Numbered from the stretch's first letter, positions 18,254 through 30,175 are shown. The stretch is 50,724 nt of DNA from Bacteroidales bacterium (GCA_024694125.1 JAILKE010000045.1:1-50724), one strand, 5' to 3'. The notes: generated by a model not told the origin, from the sequence alone. Numbers and translations are program-made.

Positions 18254-20650
18254 TTACTTGAGAACTGTATCAATCAACTGGAAGGCACCGTCACTGAAAG
18301 CAAACGGCAGATAATCATACTTGCTGACCAACTGCACGGAATTGCCCTCAGGCTCATCCGAATTGGCAATGAAGTTGACAGAAAGGTTGTCGCCATTGTC
18401 CGAGATATTGAGATTGTATGAACCTGCAGTCTGGAAAGTACCATTGCACGTCGAACCTAAATAGGGATAAGAGGTGAAGACGTTGTTGGAGGACACGACG
18501 AAATAGCTCAACAGATACTTGGACAAAGTAGTCTTGGTAGCAGAACCTGTAATGGCATAGGTAGTCTCGTCTATCTTAAGCTTAGCACAACCTGGCAAGG
18601 TTTGGAGCGAATCCTTGATAGCATCATTGGTCGGAATGATGGCGAAGAATCGAGGAGACTGGGTGCCGTCGGCCAGAGTCAACATACCGCTGAATTTTCC
18701 TTCATCCACAAGGCCAGCCTTCTGCAACAACTGCACGAAACAATAGTATGGATAGTTGCGGTCGTTGTTCTGAGACAACTCCTTCTCAAGGCTGGTCGAA
18801 GACTCAGGCATGAAGACACTGGGATATGAGTAAGAGTAGGCCTTACCATTGCTCCAGTTGCCACCACTCGTATAGGGAGTAATCTCCTTGAACGATGCCC
18901 AGATCTGACCATTGAATGATGGGTTGAGCTGCTGGTTGAAGAGTGCATTGGTCGTAATCTGACCATCCTTGATATACCAATAGTTGAACGATACATTGGT
19001 CTCGACTACCTGAGTGCCCTTGGTCTTGAGTTCCTGCGCCGATGTAGAGGTATTCATATTGACCATGTCAAGCATGTTGGAAGAACCCATCTGGACATAG
19101 TCTCCCGACTCGTCATTCCACTGCTGCAGACTATACTCGGTCGTACCCGATGCAGAAGTGCTGAAGAGTCGCATGGCTGGATCGGAATGAGCGAACTGAG
19201 AGGAATCTGGGATAAGTGCGATGAAGTCGGACTCCTGTGAAGAAAGAGACAACAACATCTCGGCACCATCGAGCGCATAGAGGTAAGGCAGATAGGCAAC
19301 ATTCTTGAATGCAGGACCTGCAACACTGTTGAACACTCCTGGCAGATTCATCGTGGTCGAACCATAAATCACACCATTGTTGCAAAGCAAGTTGGCGTCG
19401 AAAGTAGATGGATCAATCTGCAACTTTGTGCCGAAATAAGAGGTGGCATTGCCCTGACGCAGATAGTCGGGATAGCACATATAGGAGGTTGCATAGTCCG
19501 TTCCGTATGTGATATAACCGATGCACTCGCGCAACAGAATGCTCTGTATAAGCTTGTTGAGCCCCATGACCGAATCATAACCACAACCTGTCTCCCAATA
19601 CTGGGAGAAGATGCGGTTGAGCGCCTCGTCCGTAGGGATAAAGAGATTGGTTGAGTGGAAACAATTGGTAGCAAAACTGAGATAAGAGGTCGAAGCCCAT
19701 TCAGAAGCAATATTGAATTTATCCGAATTGGATTTATCCAATCCCTTGAAATAAGGATAGTATGAATTGTAACCACGGTTACTGGTCTCAACCTCATCAA
19801 GTGTATAATCCTTGTAAGCATCGAACAGTTTCTTGATCAACTGATAGTTGGAACGAGAAGAAATCTCCTCATAAAGGGTACCAGCAGGCTCAATGACATG
19901 ATCGATGTGATAGAGATAACCATTGTCCGTAACAACAGCTACAGTATCGAGCACAGCTGCATTCATGACATTGAAACCATTGGCAAGATGCTTGGGATTC
20001 CACTCTGTATTGGGGAAGAAATAGTTGTAGTTGCTGGCAGCATCAATGCCGAGAGTGGCAAACATCTGCTCGGAGAACACCGTGAGGTAACGGTCATAGT
20101 GTACGACAGTGAGGATAGAGTCCTCAATCTCGGGATTGGTATTCTTGACGTGCACAGTATCCTCTACACAACGGGTACGGAAACGGTTAAACATACCTGC
20201 CCGTACAGCACGCTCCGTTTCGGTAGCTCCATCGCCCTCTTCAGGACGGAAATTGGTCATCTTATCCCAGTCCATAGCATAATACAGGAGGTGATAAGTA
20301 ATGACCTGATTGGTATAAGTTGGATCTGCCTGATACATTTCATCTATCGAAGCGTAGCCTTTCTCCTTGAGGAACTGAGCAAAAGCCTCGTCTGTAGGCG
20401 CCAGGACCGTGAGAATCTGACTATCAACAATGTCATTGTAGCCAATCAACTCTACGCCTCGCAGGAAAGTCTCGAACGTGTGACCGTCGAACGACTGCTG
20501 CAACACTTCTAACGCATTGCCAGCAAGGAAATCGGGGCTCTGGTAGTGGCTGTCGTCGCTGATGTCATCCTGGCATGAAACCAGGGAAAGCGACATGACC
20601 ACAGAGAGCGACAATCCTGCTCCAATCTGCACTAGTGTCTGTCTTGTCAT
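18254..20650 (-). CDS. Large multi-FAS1 (fasciclin) lipoprotein, first gene of the SusCD run
   Basis: 798 aa. Lipobox LSLVSC (Cys26), so lipid-anchored. FAS1 unit 1 (about 45-265) has 'TFETFLRGVELIGYNDIVDSQILTVLAPTDEAFAQFLKEKG' and closes with 'VVTDNGYLYHIDHVIEP'. Unit 2 (about 275-490) has 'NLFIPTDEALNRIFSQYW'. Unit 3 (about 640-798) has 'FFAIIPTNDAIKDSL' and closes with 'LPFAFSDGAFQLIDTVL'. Units 1 and 2 contain long inserts. It is the first gene after the repeat-rich gap and leads the run FAS1-SusC-SusD-FAS1-FAS1-SusC-SusD. A surface binding role near the SusCD complex is inferred. No enzymatic motif was seen. Only a poor promoter-like box (TATATTTA) was found just upstream. Confidence 0.88.
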   Translation of the reverse strand: MTRQTLVQIGAGLSLSVVMSLSLVSCQDDISDDSHYQSPDFLAGNALEVLQQSFDGHTFETFLRGVELIGYNDIVDSQILTVLAPTDEAFAQFLKEKGYASIDEMYQADPTYTNQVITYHLLYYAMDWDKMTNFRPEEGDGATETERAVRAGMFNRFRTRCVEDTVHVKNTNPEIEDSILTVVHYDRYLTVFSEQMFATLGIDAASNYNYFFPNTEWNPKHLANGFNVMNAAVLDTVAVVTDNGYLYHIDHVIEPAGTLYEEISSRSNYQLIKKLFDAYKDYTLDEVETSNRGYNSYYPYFKGLDKSNSDKFNIASEWASTSYLSFATNCFHSTNLFIPTDEALNRIFSQYWETGCGYDSVMGLNKLIQSILLRECIGYITYGTDYATSYMCYPDYLRQGNATSYFGTKLQIDPSTFDANLLCNNGVIYGSTTMNLPGVFNSVAGPAFKNVAYLPYLYALDGAEMLLSLSSQESDFIALIPDSSQFAHSDPAMRLFSTSASGTTEYSLQQWNDESGDYVQMGSSNMLDMVNMNTSTSAQELKTKGTQVVETNVSFNYWYIKDGQITTNALFNQQLNPSFNGQIWASFKEITPYTSGGNWSNGKAYSYSYPSVFMPESSTSLEKELSQNNDRNYPYYCFVQLLQKAGLVDEGKFSGMLTLADGTQSPRFFAIIPTNDAIKDSLQTLPGCAKLKIDETTYAITGSATKTTLSKYLLSYFVVSSNNVFTSYPYLGSTCNGTFQTAGSYNLNISDNGDNLSVNFIANSDEPEGNSVQLVSKYDYLPFAFSDGAFQLIDTVLK

Positions 20651-20720
20651 AAAATTTGAGTCTTATTAGAAAATAAATATATTCGTAGGGGAATGATATA
20701 AAGGTTAGATAGTAAAGATA

Positions 20721-20864
20721 GTTGCTATAGTCTCTATAGTTGCTATAGTTTCTATAGTTTCTATAGTTGCTATAGTTTCTATAGTTGCTATAGTTGCTAT
20801 AGTTTCTATAGTTTCTATAGCTTCTATAGTTTCTATAGCATCTATAGCATCTATATCGACTATA
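20721..20864. repeat. 9-bp tandem repeat, 16 units
   Basis: Sixteen consecutive 9-bp units of the form G-NNN-CTATA (mostly GTTTCTATA and GTTGCTATA; the last one is TCGACTATA) fill the gap between the pectate lyase terminator and the first FAS1 gene. Each junction makes the palindrome CTATAG. The unit length is a multiple of three, but one frame carries TAG in every unit and no start codon leads into the others, so it is not convincingly coding. Confidence 0.95.
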
Positions 20865-20869
20865 ACCAG

Positions 20870-20901
20870 AAAATCCGGACTACCCCCACAGGCAGTCCAG
20901 A
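20870..20901 (-). terminator. Terminator of the pectate lyase-like gene (possibly bidirectional)
   Basis: On the minus strand TCTGGACT pairs with AGTCCGGA (8 bp, one G-U), followed by TTTTCT. On the plus strand the same stem is followed by CTTCCTTTTTTC. It lies 16 bp after the lyase stop codon and separates that gene from the SusCD run. Confidence 0.7.
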
Positions 20902-20917
20902 CTTCCTTTTTTCAGTA

Positions 20918-23900
20918 TCAACGACGCAGGCTGACGCGGCCCTCTCCTACCGAGAGTCCTGTAGCCTGAGAGCCCACCAGACGGCCCTGCAGATCGTAGC
21001 GTTCAGCCTCAGCAGCTGGGGCAGACAACTGATCAATGCCCGAAACCATCTTCTCGTAAGTGATGGCAGCACCCTGCACATACAGTACAGCCGTTGTAGA
21101 ATTGGTCAACTTGATATAGGTATATTCCTGACCAGAGAAAGCTTCGGAGAAATCAATCTCGACCTCAGTCTTGGCAGCACCAGAGATGGTACCGATCTTG
21201 GTCCAGTTCTCACCGTCCTTCGAAGCATAAACCACACCCGCCATATCGGCAGAACCAGCACGGAAGAACGAGAACTTGGCACTCATGAACTTGCTGTCGC
21301 ACTTGAAGATAATCTCAGCGGTAGTGCCAGACATCTTCAATCCGCCCGTATGGGTAGAAGAGGCATTGGTATAGGCTGGAGCAGATGAGGCCTTGCCATT
21401 GGCATCAAACTGGATAGCGCCATCGGCAATCATAGCATCGGTAGTAGCACTGTTGGTCTCGTTGAACCAATAGTAACCAGCATCGTCGATGAGCGTCTCG
21501 TCGAACCAGCTACCCTCCTTGTAGATAACGTCGTCAGCATTGAAGCTTGCATCGCGCACATAAACCTTACCATCGGTATAGAGACGGCTCATATCCCACT
21601 TGTAGTCTCCACCAGGAGTAGCAGGCTCAAGCACGTCGAAAGTACCATTGACCGTACCCACGCCATCAAATACCTGGATATAGGAATTGAGCGGCAATGT
21701 ACCCTCTACTCGGGTCAGGTCCAACTGAAGGGTCACACCCTCTGCAATATTGAGCGTCGAGATAGACAAGCTGTTGCTCTTGACACTCTCGCCGTAGTAG
21801 CTGACAGGAACAACGACTGTAGAACCGGTCTGCAGATTGACTGTTCCGCCCAGGGTCAGAGTGTGGGCCGATACGAGGGTATCGCCTGCCTGCAGGGTAG
21901 CACCGCTCTGAATGGTGACCGTACCCTTGGCAATTGAGCCCTTACCAGCCAATACAGCATCGGACATAATGGTATATGTTCCACCCGAGTGACTGCCGTT
22001 CACGATGAGCTGACCGCCCTTGACGATAGTTGCACCCGAATAGGTATTGGCACCCGACAGGCGCCAGATACCGGTACCCTCCTTGGTGATATTGACTGTA
22101 CCGTTGTATGCGCTGTTGAGGCCTGCTGGCAGGTCGCTGATAGAGCCGTAGAACTCCTCGTCGGAATTAGCACCACCGATGTTCCAGCTGGCAGTAAAGC
22201 CCTTGGTATTCTTGCTCGAACCGACCAGGCGAGTACCCGATGATCCAGACAAGCCACCGATATAACCCGTACCATTGGTACCCCAGATAGCCATGACTGC
22301 AGTACCCTGCAGTTCGACCTGAGTATTGGGCATATTGAATGTAGAACCACTTGGCATGAACATCGACGCCTTGTCGCTGGTGTCAGTACCATTGGCAACA
22401 ATCTTGCCCGTAAATTCGGTTACATCCGCATCGAAGTACTCACGCAGATATGGGATAACCACCTCAAGAGTACCTGCGCCAGTGAGTTTGTTCTTGATAT
22501 AGCAGTTGCGGTTAGGAGCAAAGCAGCTGTAGGTACCCTCCTGCATTTCGATTGGGAAGGAATAGGTCTCGTAGTTGCTTGACTCGCCCTTGGTCTTGAG
22601 CGTACCGCCTGCCAGAATCAGTTTGGACGATGAGCCGATACCGTTCTTGGAGATATCTGTAGAAGAGAGGTAGAGTGTACCGCCCGAAACGGTTGTCGTA
22701 CCAGTATATCCGAACAGAGAGGTAGTGCCGACGGTAATCTGGCCATTGCCTGCGAAGGTCATATCCTGATTGTCACCCTCGCCCTCAATCACACCGTTCA
22801 TGGTGAGTGTAGCACCATTGGCAATCTCGAGCGTGGTGGGGTTCATCAGACGGGCAGAACGGTTGGTCGAAGCCGACGAACCGGTATAACGATAGATACC
22901 GCCGTCCATTACCCAGTTCTGAGCATACTCCTGCGAGGCACCGATAGCCGAAGCCACACCGCCATTGGCAATGCTGTTGAAAGCCAGGACACCCTCGTGC
23001 AGCACGGTAGCGCAGAGATACTCATTGGTATTGTTGAGGATGAGCGTACCTGCATCGCCCTTATTGACCGAAGCCGAATCGGCGATAGCAGCACCTGTGA
23101 CGGTGATGACACCCTTGCCCGTAGCGACAACCGATGCAGGACGGATGCTGGACTCCAGCACATAGTTGAGGACGTCATCGGTATGGAGCAACAACTTCTG
23201 GCCCGAATCGACCTTCACGCTGTTGGTCACGTCAGCTACATAGGAATCAATGTCGATGATGCCGACCTCGACCGGACGGGTCTTGAACGTACCCGTTGCA
23301 TAGTCCGAATACTGCTCGGCGCCATCATTCTCGCCGAAGGCACGGACACGGATATTGTAAGCCGAACCAGGATTGAGGCCGCTGACCACATACGATGTGG
23401 CACCTGCCTCGGTGCGGCCTACCTCCAGCCAGCTCTCGTCCGCCTGCTGAACCTCGACGGCAAAGCCCTGCTCAGCATAAGTATAGTCACGCCATGAGAG
23501 CGAGATGGTCGAAGTGGTAGTGGCCGATGTGCCCAGGGTGATGGGCTGGCGCAGGAAGTACTGGCGGTCATCGGCAGTGATGGAGTTGATGTAGTTCTCG
23601 ATGTTGAGGTATCCATTGGCAGCTACCACAGTAGCATCATCCTTGGTCTTGTCCGTACCGTTGGCATCCTCCCATGCATCGGGCATACCGTCGCCATCCG
23701 TATCAGTCGGTTTTGAGCCCGACCACCATGTCCAGGTAGAGGGGCTGCCGATAGCGAGTGCCTCCTCGTTGCTGATGAGCGCACCTGCAGTACCGAACGA
23801 CATCAGTTCGTCGATCATGTAGCAGTCGCTCTGGTCGCGGTATGGCAACGAGGCGCCTACAGTAGGAATATTCAGTTCGATGAGCTGGTTGCCCGGATAG

Positions 23901-24856
23901 AGTTCCAACTCTGGATAGTCGTATGGATCGGTAGTACGATGGTCCGATGCCGAGTAGTTGGTCATCTCGTATGGGTCATAGACACCGTCCTTGTTATTGT
24001 CCTGCCAGTTATCAACACCGTAGCAATGGAAATTGGCATTGGCGCCCGTAAAACCATTGGCCGAAGCACCAGTCGAAGGACCGTTGATGAAACAGTTGTT
24101 CTCGATATTGACGTACGACGAACCCTCGGAGTCACCACCCATGATGTAAGCACCGTTGGACCAGTTGTAAACCACATTGTTAGCATACTGGTTGATGCCC
24201 TTGATCTTGTTGTTACGGGTAGAGTTGTCGATGTAAAGGTTGCGGAACAGAGTGATGGAATCAGCCTGCATCAGACCGCCTGCCGAGTGCGTCATCAGGC
24301 CCTGGCCGATGATGGTATTCATCAGGGTAATATTGTACAAATCGCCCTTACCATCGGGATTGATGGAGAAGGTCTCGTCCAGGCCCCAAGAGAAGGAGCA
24401 GTGGTCGAAGATCATGTTGGTGCCGTTCGATATACCGGCGCAGTCCTTGCCCGAATCTCCGCCATGTCCCATACGGACACGCAGGTAGCGGCAGATGATG
24501 TTCGATGCGCCCGAGAACGAAACGCCATTGCCATAGACAGTGATGCCCTCTCCAGGAGCAGTCTGACCTGCTACATAGAGATTGCTGGCGAACGTCATAC
24601 GGCTGGAAATCTTGATTACACCGCTCACGTCGAAGACGACAATGCGGTTGCTCTGCGACACTGCATCGCGCAGTGAACCGGTACCAGAGTCATTGAGGTT
24701 AGTCACATGATACACTGTAGGGCTGGAAGATGCACGCGCACCCTTGGCCCAACGTCCCCAACCCTGAGCGCCGGGGAAGGCAACAATGTCAGCGCCCAAG
24801 GCGGGCACGACGGCTGCCATTGTAAGTAATGACAATACGGTTTTTCTGACAAACAT
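20918..24856 (-). CDS. Giant secreted pectate lyase-like protein (PL1 type) with Fn3 and autotransporter-like beta-helix
   Basis: 1312 aa. Signal peptide 1-22. Residues about 23-400 are a PL1-family pectate lyase-like right-handed helix: start 'IVAFPGAQGWGRWAKGA', 'DHCSFSWGLDETFS' (about 151-164) and the calcium-type DTDGDGMPDAWE (385-396) seen at the end of many Bacteroidetes PL1 enzymes. Residues about 440-530 form a fibronectin-III-like domain (SLSWRDYTYAEQGFAVEVQ). Residues about 540-1080 carry repeats like those of autotransporter passengers (GTLILNNTNEYLC, GNGQITVGTT, LSGANTYSGATIVKGGQLIVNG). Residues about 1110-1312 hold a beta-sandwich and a short YDLQGRLV tail like a T9SS sorting signal. 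It would cut pectate by beta-elimination outside the cell. The catalytic Arg and calcium ligands need alignment to confirm. It has its own promoter, leader and terminator. Confidence 0.88.
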   Translation of the reverse strand: MFVRKTVLSLLTMAAVVPALGADIVAFPGAQGWGRWAKGARASSSPTVYHVTNLNDSGTGSLRDAVSQSNRIVVFDVSGVIKISSRMTFASNLYVAGQTAPGEGITVYGNGVSFSGASNIICRYLRVRMGHGGDSGKDCAGISNGTNMIFDHCSFSWGLDETFSINPDGKGDLYNITLMNTIIGQGLMTHSAGGLMQADSITLFRNLYIDNSTRNNKIKGINQYANNVVYNWSNGAYIMGGDSEGSSYVNIENNCFINGPSTGASANGFTGANANFHCYGVDNWQDNNKDGVYDPYEMTNYSASDHRTTDPYDYPELELYPGNQLIELNIPTVGASLPYRDQSDCYMIDELMSFGTAGALISNEEALAIGSPSTWTWWSGSKPTDTDGDGMPDAWEDANGTDKTKDDATVVAANGYLNIENYINSITADDRQYFLRQPITLGTSATTTSTISLSWRDYTYAEQGFAVEVQQADESWLEVGRTEAGATSYVVSGLNPGSAYNIRVRAFGENDGAEQYSDYATGTFKTRPVEVGIIDIDSYVADVTNSVKVDSGQKLLLHTDDVLNYVLESSIRPASVVATGKGVITVTGAAIADSASVNKGDAGTLILNNTNEYLCATVLHEGVLAFNSIANGGVASAIGASQEYAQNWVMDGGIYRYTGSSASTNRSARLMNPTTLEIANGATLTMNGVIEGEGDNQDMTFAGNGQITVGTTSLFGYTGTTTVSGGTLYLSSTDISKNGIGSSSKLILAGGTLKTKGESSNYETYSFPIEMQEGTYSCFAPNRNCYIKNKLTGAGTLEVVIPYLREYFDADVTEFTGKIVANGTDTSDKASMFMPSGSTFNMPNTQVELQGTAVMAIWGTNGTGYIGGLSGSSGTRLVGSSKNTKGFTASWNIGGANSDEEFYGSISDLPAGLNSAYNGTVNITKEGTGIWRLSGANTYSGATIVKGGQLIVNGSHSGGTYTIMSDAVLAGKGSIAKGTVTIQSGATLQAGDTLVSAHTLTLGGTVNLQTGSTVVVPVSYYGESVKSNSLSISTLNIAEGVTLQLDLTRVEGTLPLNSYIQVFDGVGTVNGTFDVLEPATPGGDYKWDMSRLYTDGKVYVRDASFNADDVIYKEGSWFDETLIDDAGYYWFNETNSATTDAMIADGAIQFDANGKASSAPAYTNASSTHTGGLKMSGTTAEIIFKCDSKFMSAKFSFFRAGSADMAGVVYASKDGENWTKIGTISGAAKTEVEIDFSEAFSGQEYTYIKLTNSTTAVLYVQGAAITYEKMVSGIDQLSAPAAEAERYDLQGRLVGSQATGLSVGEGRVSLRR

Positions 24857-25159
24857 GATATAAAAATGGTTATTGTTTAGAATCGGTTAATTCTTTATGC
24901 ATCTGCATACAGCCTAATGCAATGAAGCTATTATACAAATCAAACTGGGCTATATAACAAATACCTTCCAAGCCAACAGACAATTAACGGGATACACAAT
25001 TTATGCAGTTTTCTTTCTTCATGTACTCTAACCCATTGTCCTAAAGCACCTCCAGACAAAAGCACGCAACATAACAAATTTCCTGGTTACATTTTTCCTG
25101 TTCGGAATACCTTTTGACTATGAATGCTTTAATAGCTTTATTATATAATAAATACGCGG
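24857..25159 (-). promoter_or_regulatory. ~300-nt 5' leader of the pectate lyase-like gene
   Basis: The only consensus promoter upstream of the lyase gene is near 25160-25191, which leaves about 295 nt of untranslated leader. No known riboswitch was recognised. A 14-codon ORF (25072-25028, MLRAFVWRCFRTMG) could be a leader peptide, but this is weak. The leader is AT-rich and contains short inverted repeats near 24903-24923. Confidence 0.4.
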
Positions 25160-25191
25160 CAAAGATACAGTTTTTTTTTATAAATTACAAA
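25160..25191 (-). promoter_or_regulatory. Bacteroides-type promoter for the pectate lyase-like gene
   Basis: On the minus strand a -33 element TTTG (25188-25191) is followed by exactly 20 nt and a -7 element TATCTTTG (25160-25167). This is a full match to the Bacteroidetes sigma consensus TTTG-N19-21-TAnnTTTG. A T/A-rich run lies between the boxes. Confidence 0.85.
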
Positions 25192-25280
25192 ACTTTTAAC
25201 ACTTTTCTCTGTTTGATAGTCATGTTTTTGCCTCTATTGATTAAATATATACAATTTTAGCTTAATAATTCTCAACTTTC

Positions 25281-25423
25281 GAAAGAAGGGGAAGGGTATT
25301 TTAAAAGGTGATAAAAGGGGAGTGAAAGGGTAGTAAAAAGGGAGTGAAAGGGACGATACAATCTACATTGAAGGGAGGGAAAGGGGAGTAAAAAGGGGAG
25401 TGAAAGGGTAGTTAAAAGGGATT
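25281..25423. repeat. Intergenic repeat tract downstream of the antiporter gene
   Basis: Purine-rich repeats of the type AAAAGGGGAGTGAAAGGG occur on both sides of a core GACGATACAATC (25352-25363). This core also occurs in several other gaps in the window. The tract lies directly after the antiporter stop codon (25424), so on the minus strand it is part of that transcript's 3' end. Confidence 0.85.
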
Positions 25424-27685
25424 TTACACCAATTTCTGAATCTGGTCCGATTCGCCTGCCAGGATGAGGGTATCGCCCTCCTGGAGCAACTCGGTCGAAG
25501 CGGGGTTCATCTGCGTGACGCCATCCCGCTCAATGCCGAGCACCGCACATTGAGCCGTCTCACGGATGCGGGATTCAGCCAATGACTTGCCGCAGAAAGG
25601 CATGTCGGCAGTAACGACCAACTGCTCGAGCGAGACCGGAGTCCGTCGGTCGTTGAGTTCCTGACTGACTATCAGTTCGGCGCCCTGCTGGGCAGCCTGG
25701 TCGAGCAACTGCTGGAAACGGGCAATCTGCTGGTCGGACCCAGCCACCACGATGCGGTCATGGGGATAGAGCCGTTCATGTCCGCCAGGGATATTGACGT
25801 TCAGACCTCCGCGCACGATGCGCACTATGTTCACGCCACAGGTGCGGCGCAGGTCCAGGTCCATCAGTCGGCGACCGCAATAAATAGATTCAGCAACCAA
25901 TTCGAAGTCAGCCAGATGGAGGTCGTACGACAGCAGTGCATCTTCCAGTTCCTTGCGCACGGCGCGGTTCTTGTCCTTCTCGCGCTGACGGGCAGAGAGA
26001 TTGTCCATGAAACGACGCTCGATGAACGAGGACTGACGGTGGATTTTCTTGGACATGAGCATAGCCACCACCGACAGGATAGCCAGGGCGATGAGCACGC
26101 CCATGGTCAGATTGAACAACTGTCCGATGCAGAAGATAATCACAGCGACACCCAGCAGCAGACGGACCACAAAGAGTGCCACGAGCGAGGCACGGCGGTA
26201 CGAGCCATCGTGCCACAGCCGATGTGTCTCGGGCGCATTGAGATGCTTGGTGACCATCTTGTATATGAAGGGCGACTGGACCAGCAGCAGTAACAGGAGC
26301 GCCACGAGCCTGCCCACCCATGCCAGTTCCACAGGCAACAGGGCATTGATCATCTCCATGACCCAGCCCGAAGCGAACTGGAAGTAGAACATATTGATGA
26401 AGATGATCACCGTCATGTAGATCAGGACCGACAGTCCGACCTTGCGCAGGATGCTCTTCATCAGGCTCTGCTGCGTCACGGTACTGCGACCCTGGCTCAG
26501 TCGCTGCAGCCACCCAGCTACGGTCTGCGGCATGTGCTTCTCCACCCAGGCATGTGCCGGTTCGGCCAAGCGCAATGTGTAGGGAGTGAGGAAGGTAGTG
26601 ATGACCGACACAGCGACCACCACAGGATAGAGGAACCGTTCTATCACCCCGATCGACTCGCCGAACTGGGCAATGATAAAGGCGAACTCGCCCACCTGGG
26701 TCAGGGCAAAGGCGGACTGCATCGCCACCTTGAGCGGTTGGCCGGACAGCACGATGCCCAACGAGGCAAAGACGATCTGTCCCACGATGACCAACAGCGT
26801 GATGAGGGTGATGGGCAACCAATACTCCGCCAACGTAGCGGGCGAAATCATCATGCCCACCGAGACGAAGAAAATCGCTCCGAACAGGTTCTTGATGGGC
26901 GACATGAGGTGCTCTATACGTTCGCACTCTACGGTCTCAGCCAATATCGAACCCATCACGAAGGCGCCCAAAGCCTCACTGAAGCCTGCCCTCTGCGCCA
27001 GCAGCACCATGCCCAGGCACAGACCGAGCGCGACTATCGTCATGGTCTCGTCATTGAGGTATCGGCGGCAACGCTTGAGTAATGTCGGTATGAGCGTGAT
27101 GCCCGATACGAACCAGAAGAGCAGGTAGGCAGCCAACTTGGTGACCTGCCACAGCATCTCCCCTCCATCGAACTGCTGTTTGACCGCAATGGATGCCAGC
27201 AACACCATCAGCACGACGGCGAAGAGGTCCTCCACCACGAGTATGCCGAAGCAGATGCCGGCGAACTTCTGTTGCCGCAGCCCCAGGTCGTCCAGCGCCT
27301 TGAATACGATTGTGGTGGACGACATACAGAGCATACCGCCCAGGAAGAGCGAGTTCATCTCGTTCCACCCCATCAGTCTGCCCAACAGGAAACCGCAGCT
27401 CATCATTCCCACCACGATGGTGATACAACCGATGAAGGCCGTCGAACCCATCTGCAGCAGTTTCTTGAACGAGAATTCCAGGCCCAGCGAGAAGAGCAGG
27501 AAGATGACGCCTACCTGGCCCCAGGTCTCGGCGCTCTCCACATTGACCCACGAACTGCCACACACATAGGGACCAGCCAACAGGCCCGCTACGATGTAGC
27601 CGAGCACTACTGGCTGCTTCAACCATTTGCACAGCAGGCTGATGGCGCCTGCCACGAGCATGATGATACCTAAGTCGTGTAGCAT
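25424..27685 (-). CDS. Kef-type cation:proton antiporter (CPA2) with two TrkA-C domains
   Basis: 753 aa. Residues about 1-390 form a Na+/H+ exchanger fold with some 12 hydrophobic helices (LGYIVAGLLAGPYV, VILLFSLGLEFSF-like, GFLLGRLMGW, SEALGAFVMGSILAET, ALTQVGEFAFIIAQFGE). A second membrane part at about 415-560 has four more helices. The C-terminal cytoplasmic part carries two RCK_C/TrkA-C ligand-binding domains (about 600-675, and 680-753, which ends 'LILAGESDQIQKLV'). There is no NAD-binding TrkA-N domain, unlike E. coli KefB/C. It exchanges K+ or Na+ for protons across the inner membrane. It is 33 bp downstream of lon, preceded by GGAGAG, so the two are likely cotranscribed. Confidence 0.92.
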   Translation of the reverse strand: MLHDLGIIMLVAGAISLLCKWLKQPVVLGYIVAGLLAGPYVCGSSWVNVESAETWGQVGVIFLLFSLGLEFSFKKLLQMGSTAFIGCITIVVGMMSCGFLLGRLMGWNEMNSLFLGGMLCMSSTTIVFKALDDLGLRQQKFAGICFGILVVEDLFAVVLMVLLASIAVKQQFDGGEMLWQVTKLAAYLLFWFVSGITLIPTLLKRCRRYLNDETMTIVALGLCLGMVLLAQRAGFSEALGAFVMGSILAETVECERIEHLMSPIKNLFGAIFFVSVGMMISPATLAEYWLPITLITLLVIVGQIVFASLGIVLSGQPLKVAMQSAFALTQVGEFAFIIAQFGESIGVIERFLYPVVVAVSVITTFLTPYTLRLAEPAHAWVEKHMPQTVAGWLQRLSQGRSTVTQQSLMKSILRKVGLSVLIYMTVIIFINMFYFQFASGWVMEMINALLPVELAWVGRLVALLLLLLVQSPFIYKMVTKHLNAPETHRLWHDGSYRRASLVALFVVRLLLGVAVIIFCIGQLFNLTMGVLIALAILSVVAMLMSKKIHRQSSFIERRFMDNLSARQREKDKNRAVRKELEDALLSYDLHLADFELVAESIYCGRRLMDLDLRRTCGVNIVRIVRGGLNVNIPGGHERLYPHDRIVVAGSDQQIARFQQLLDQAAQQGAELIVSQELNDRRTPVSLEQLVVTADMPFCGKSLAESRIRETAQCAVLGIERDGVTQMNPASTELLQEGDTLILAGESDQIQKLV

Positions 27686-27718
27686 AGAGTCTCTCCTACC
27701 CTCCCCGTGGGGCGCAGT

Positions 27719-30175
<2,457 letters not shown>

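Noticed and set aside
18575-18585. Another CTTAAG-type site (CTTAAGCTTAG)
   Set aside because: It lies inside the FAS1 coding sequence, with a 6-bp rather than 11-bp step and no -7 box; most likely chance.
20721-20864. CRISPR array
   Set aside because: The units are 9 bp and contiguous, with no spacers; the 23-bp units at 40512-40602 are also spacer-free. No cas gene is present.
24857-25160. Known riboswitch in the lyase leader
   Set aside because: No conserved core of a known class (e.g. thiamine, cobalamin, SAM) was recognised by eye.
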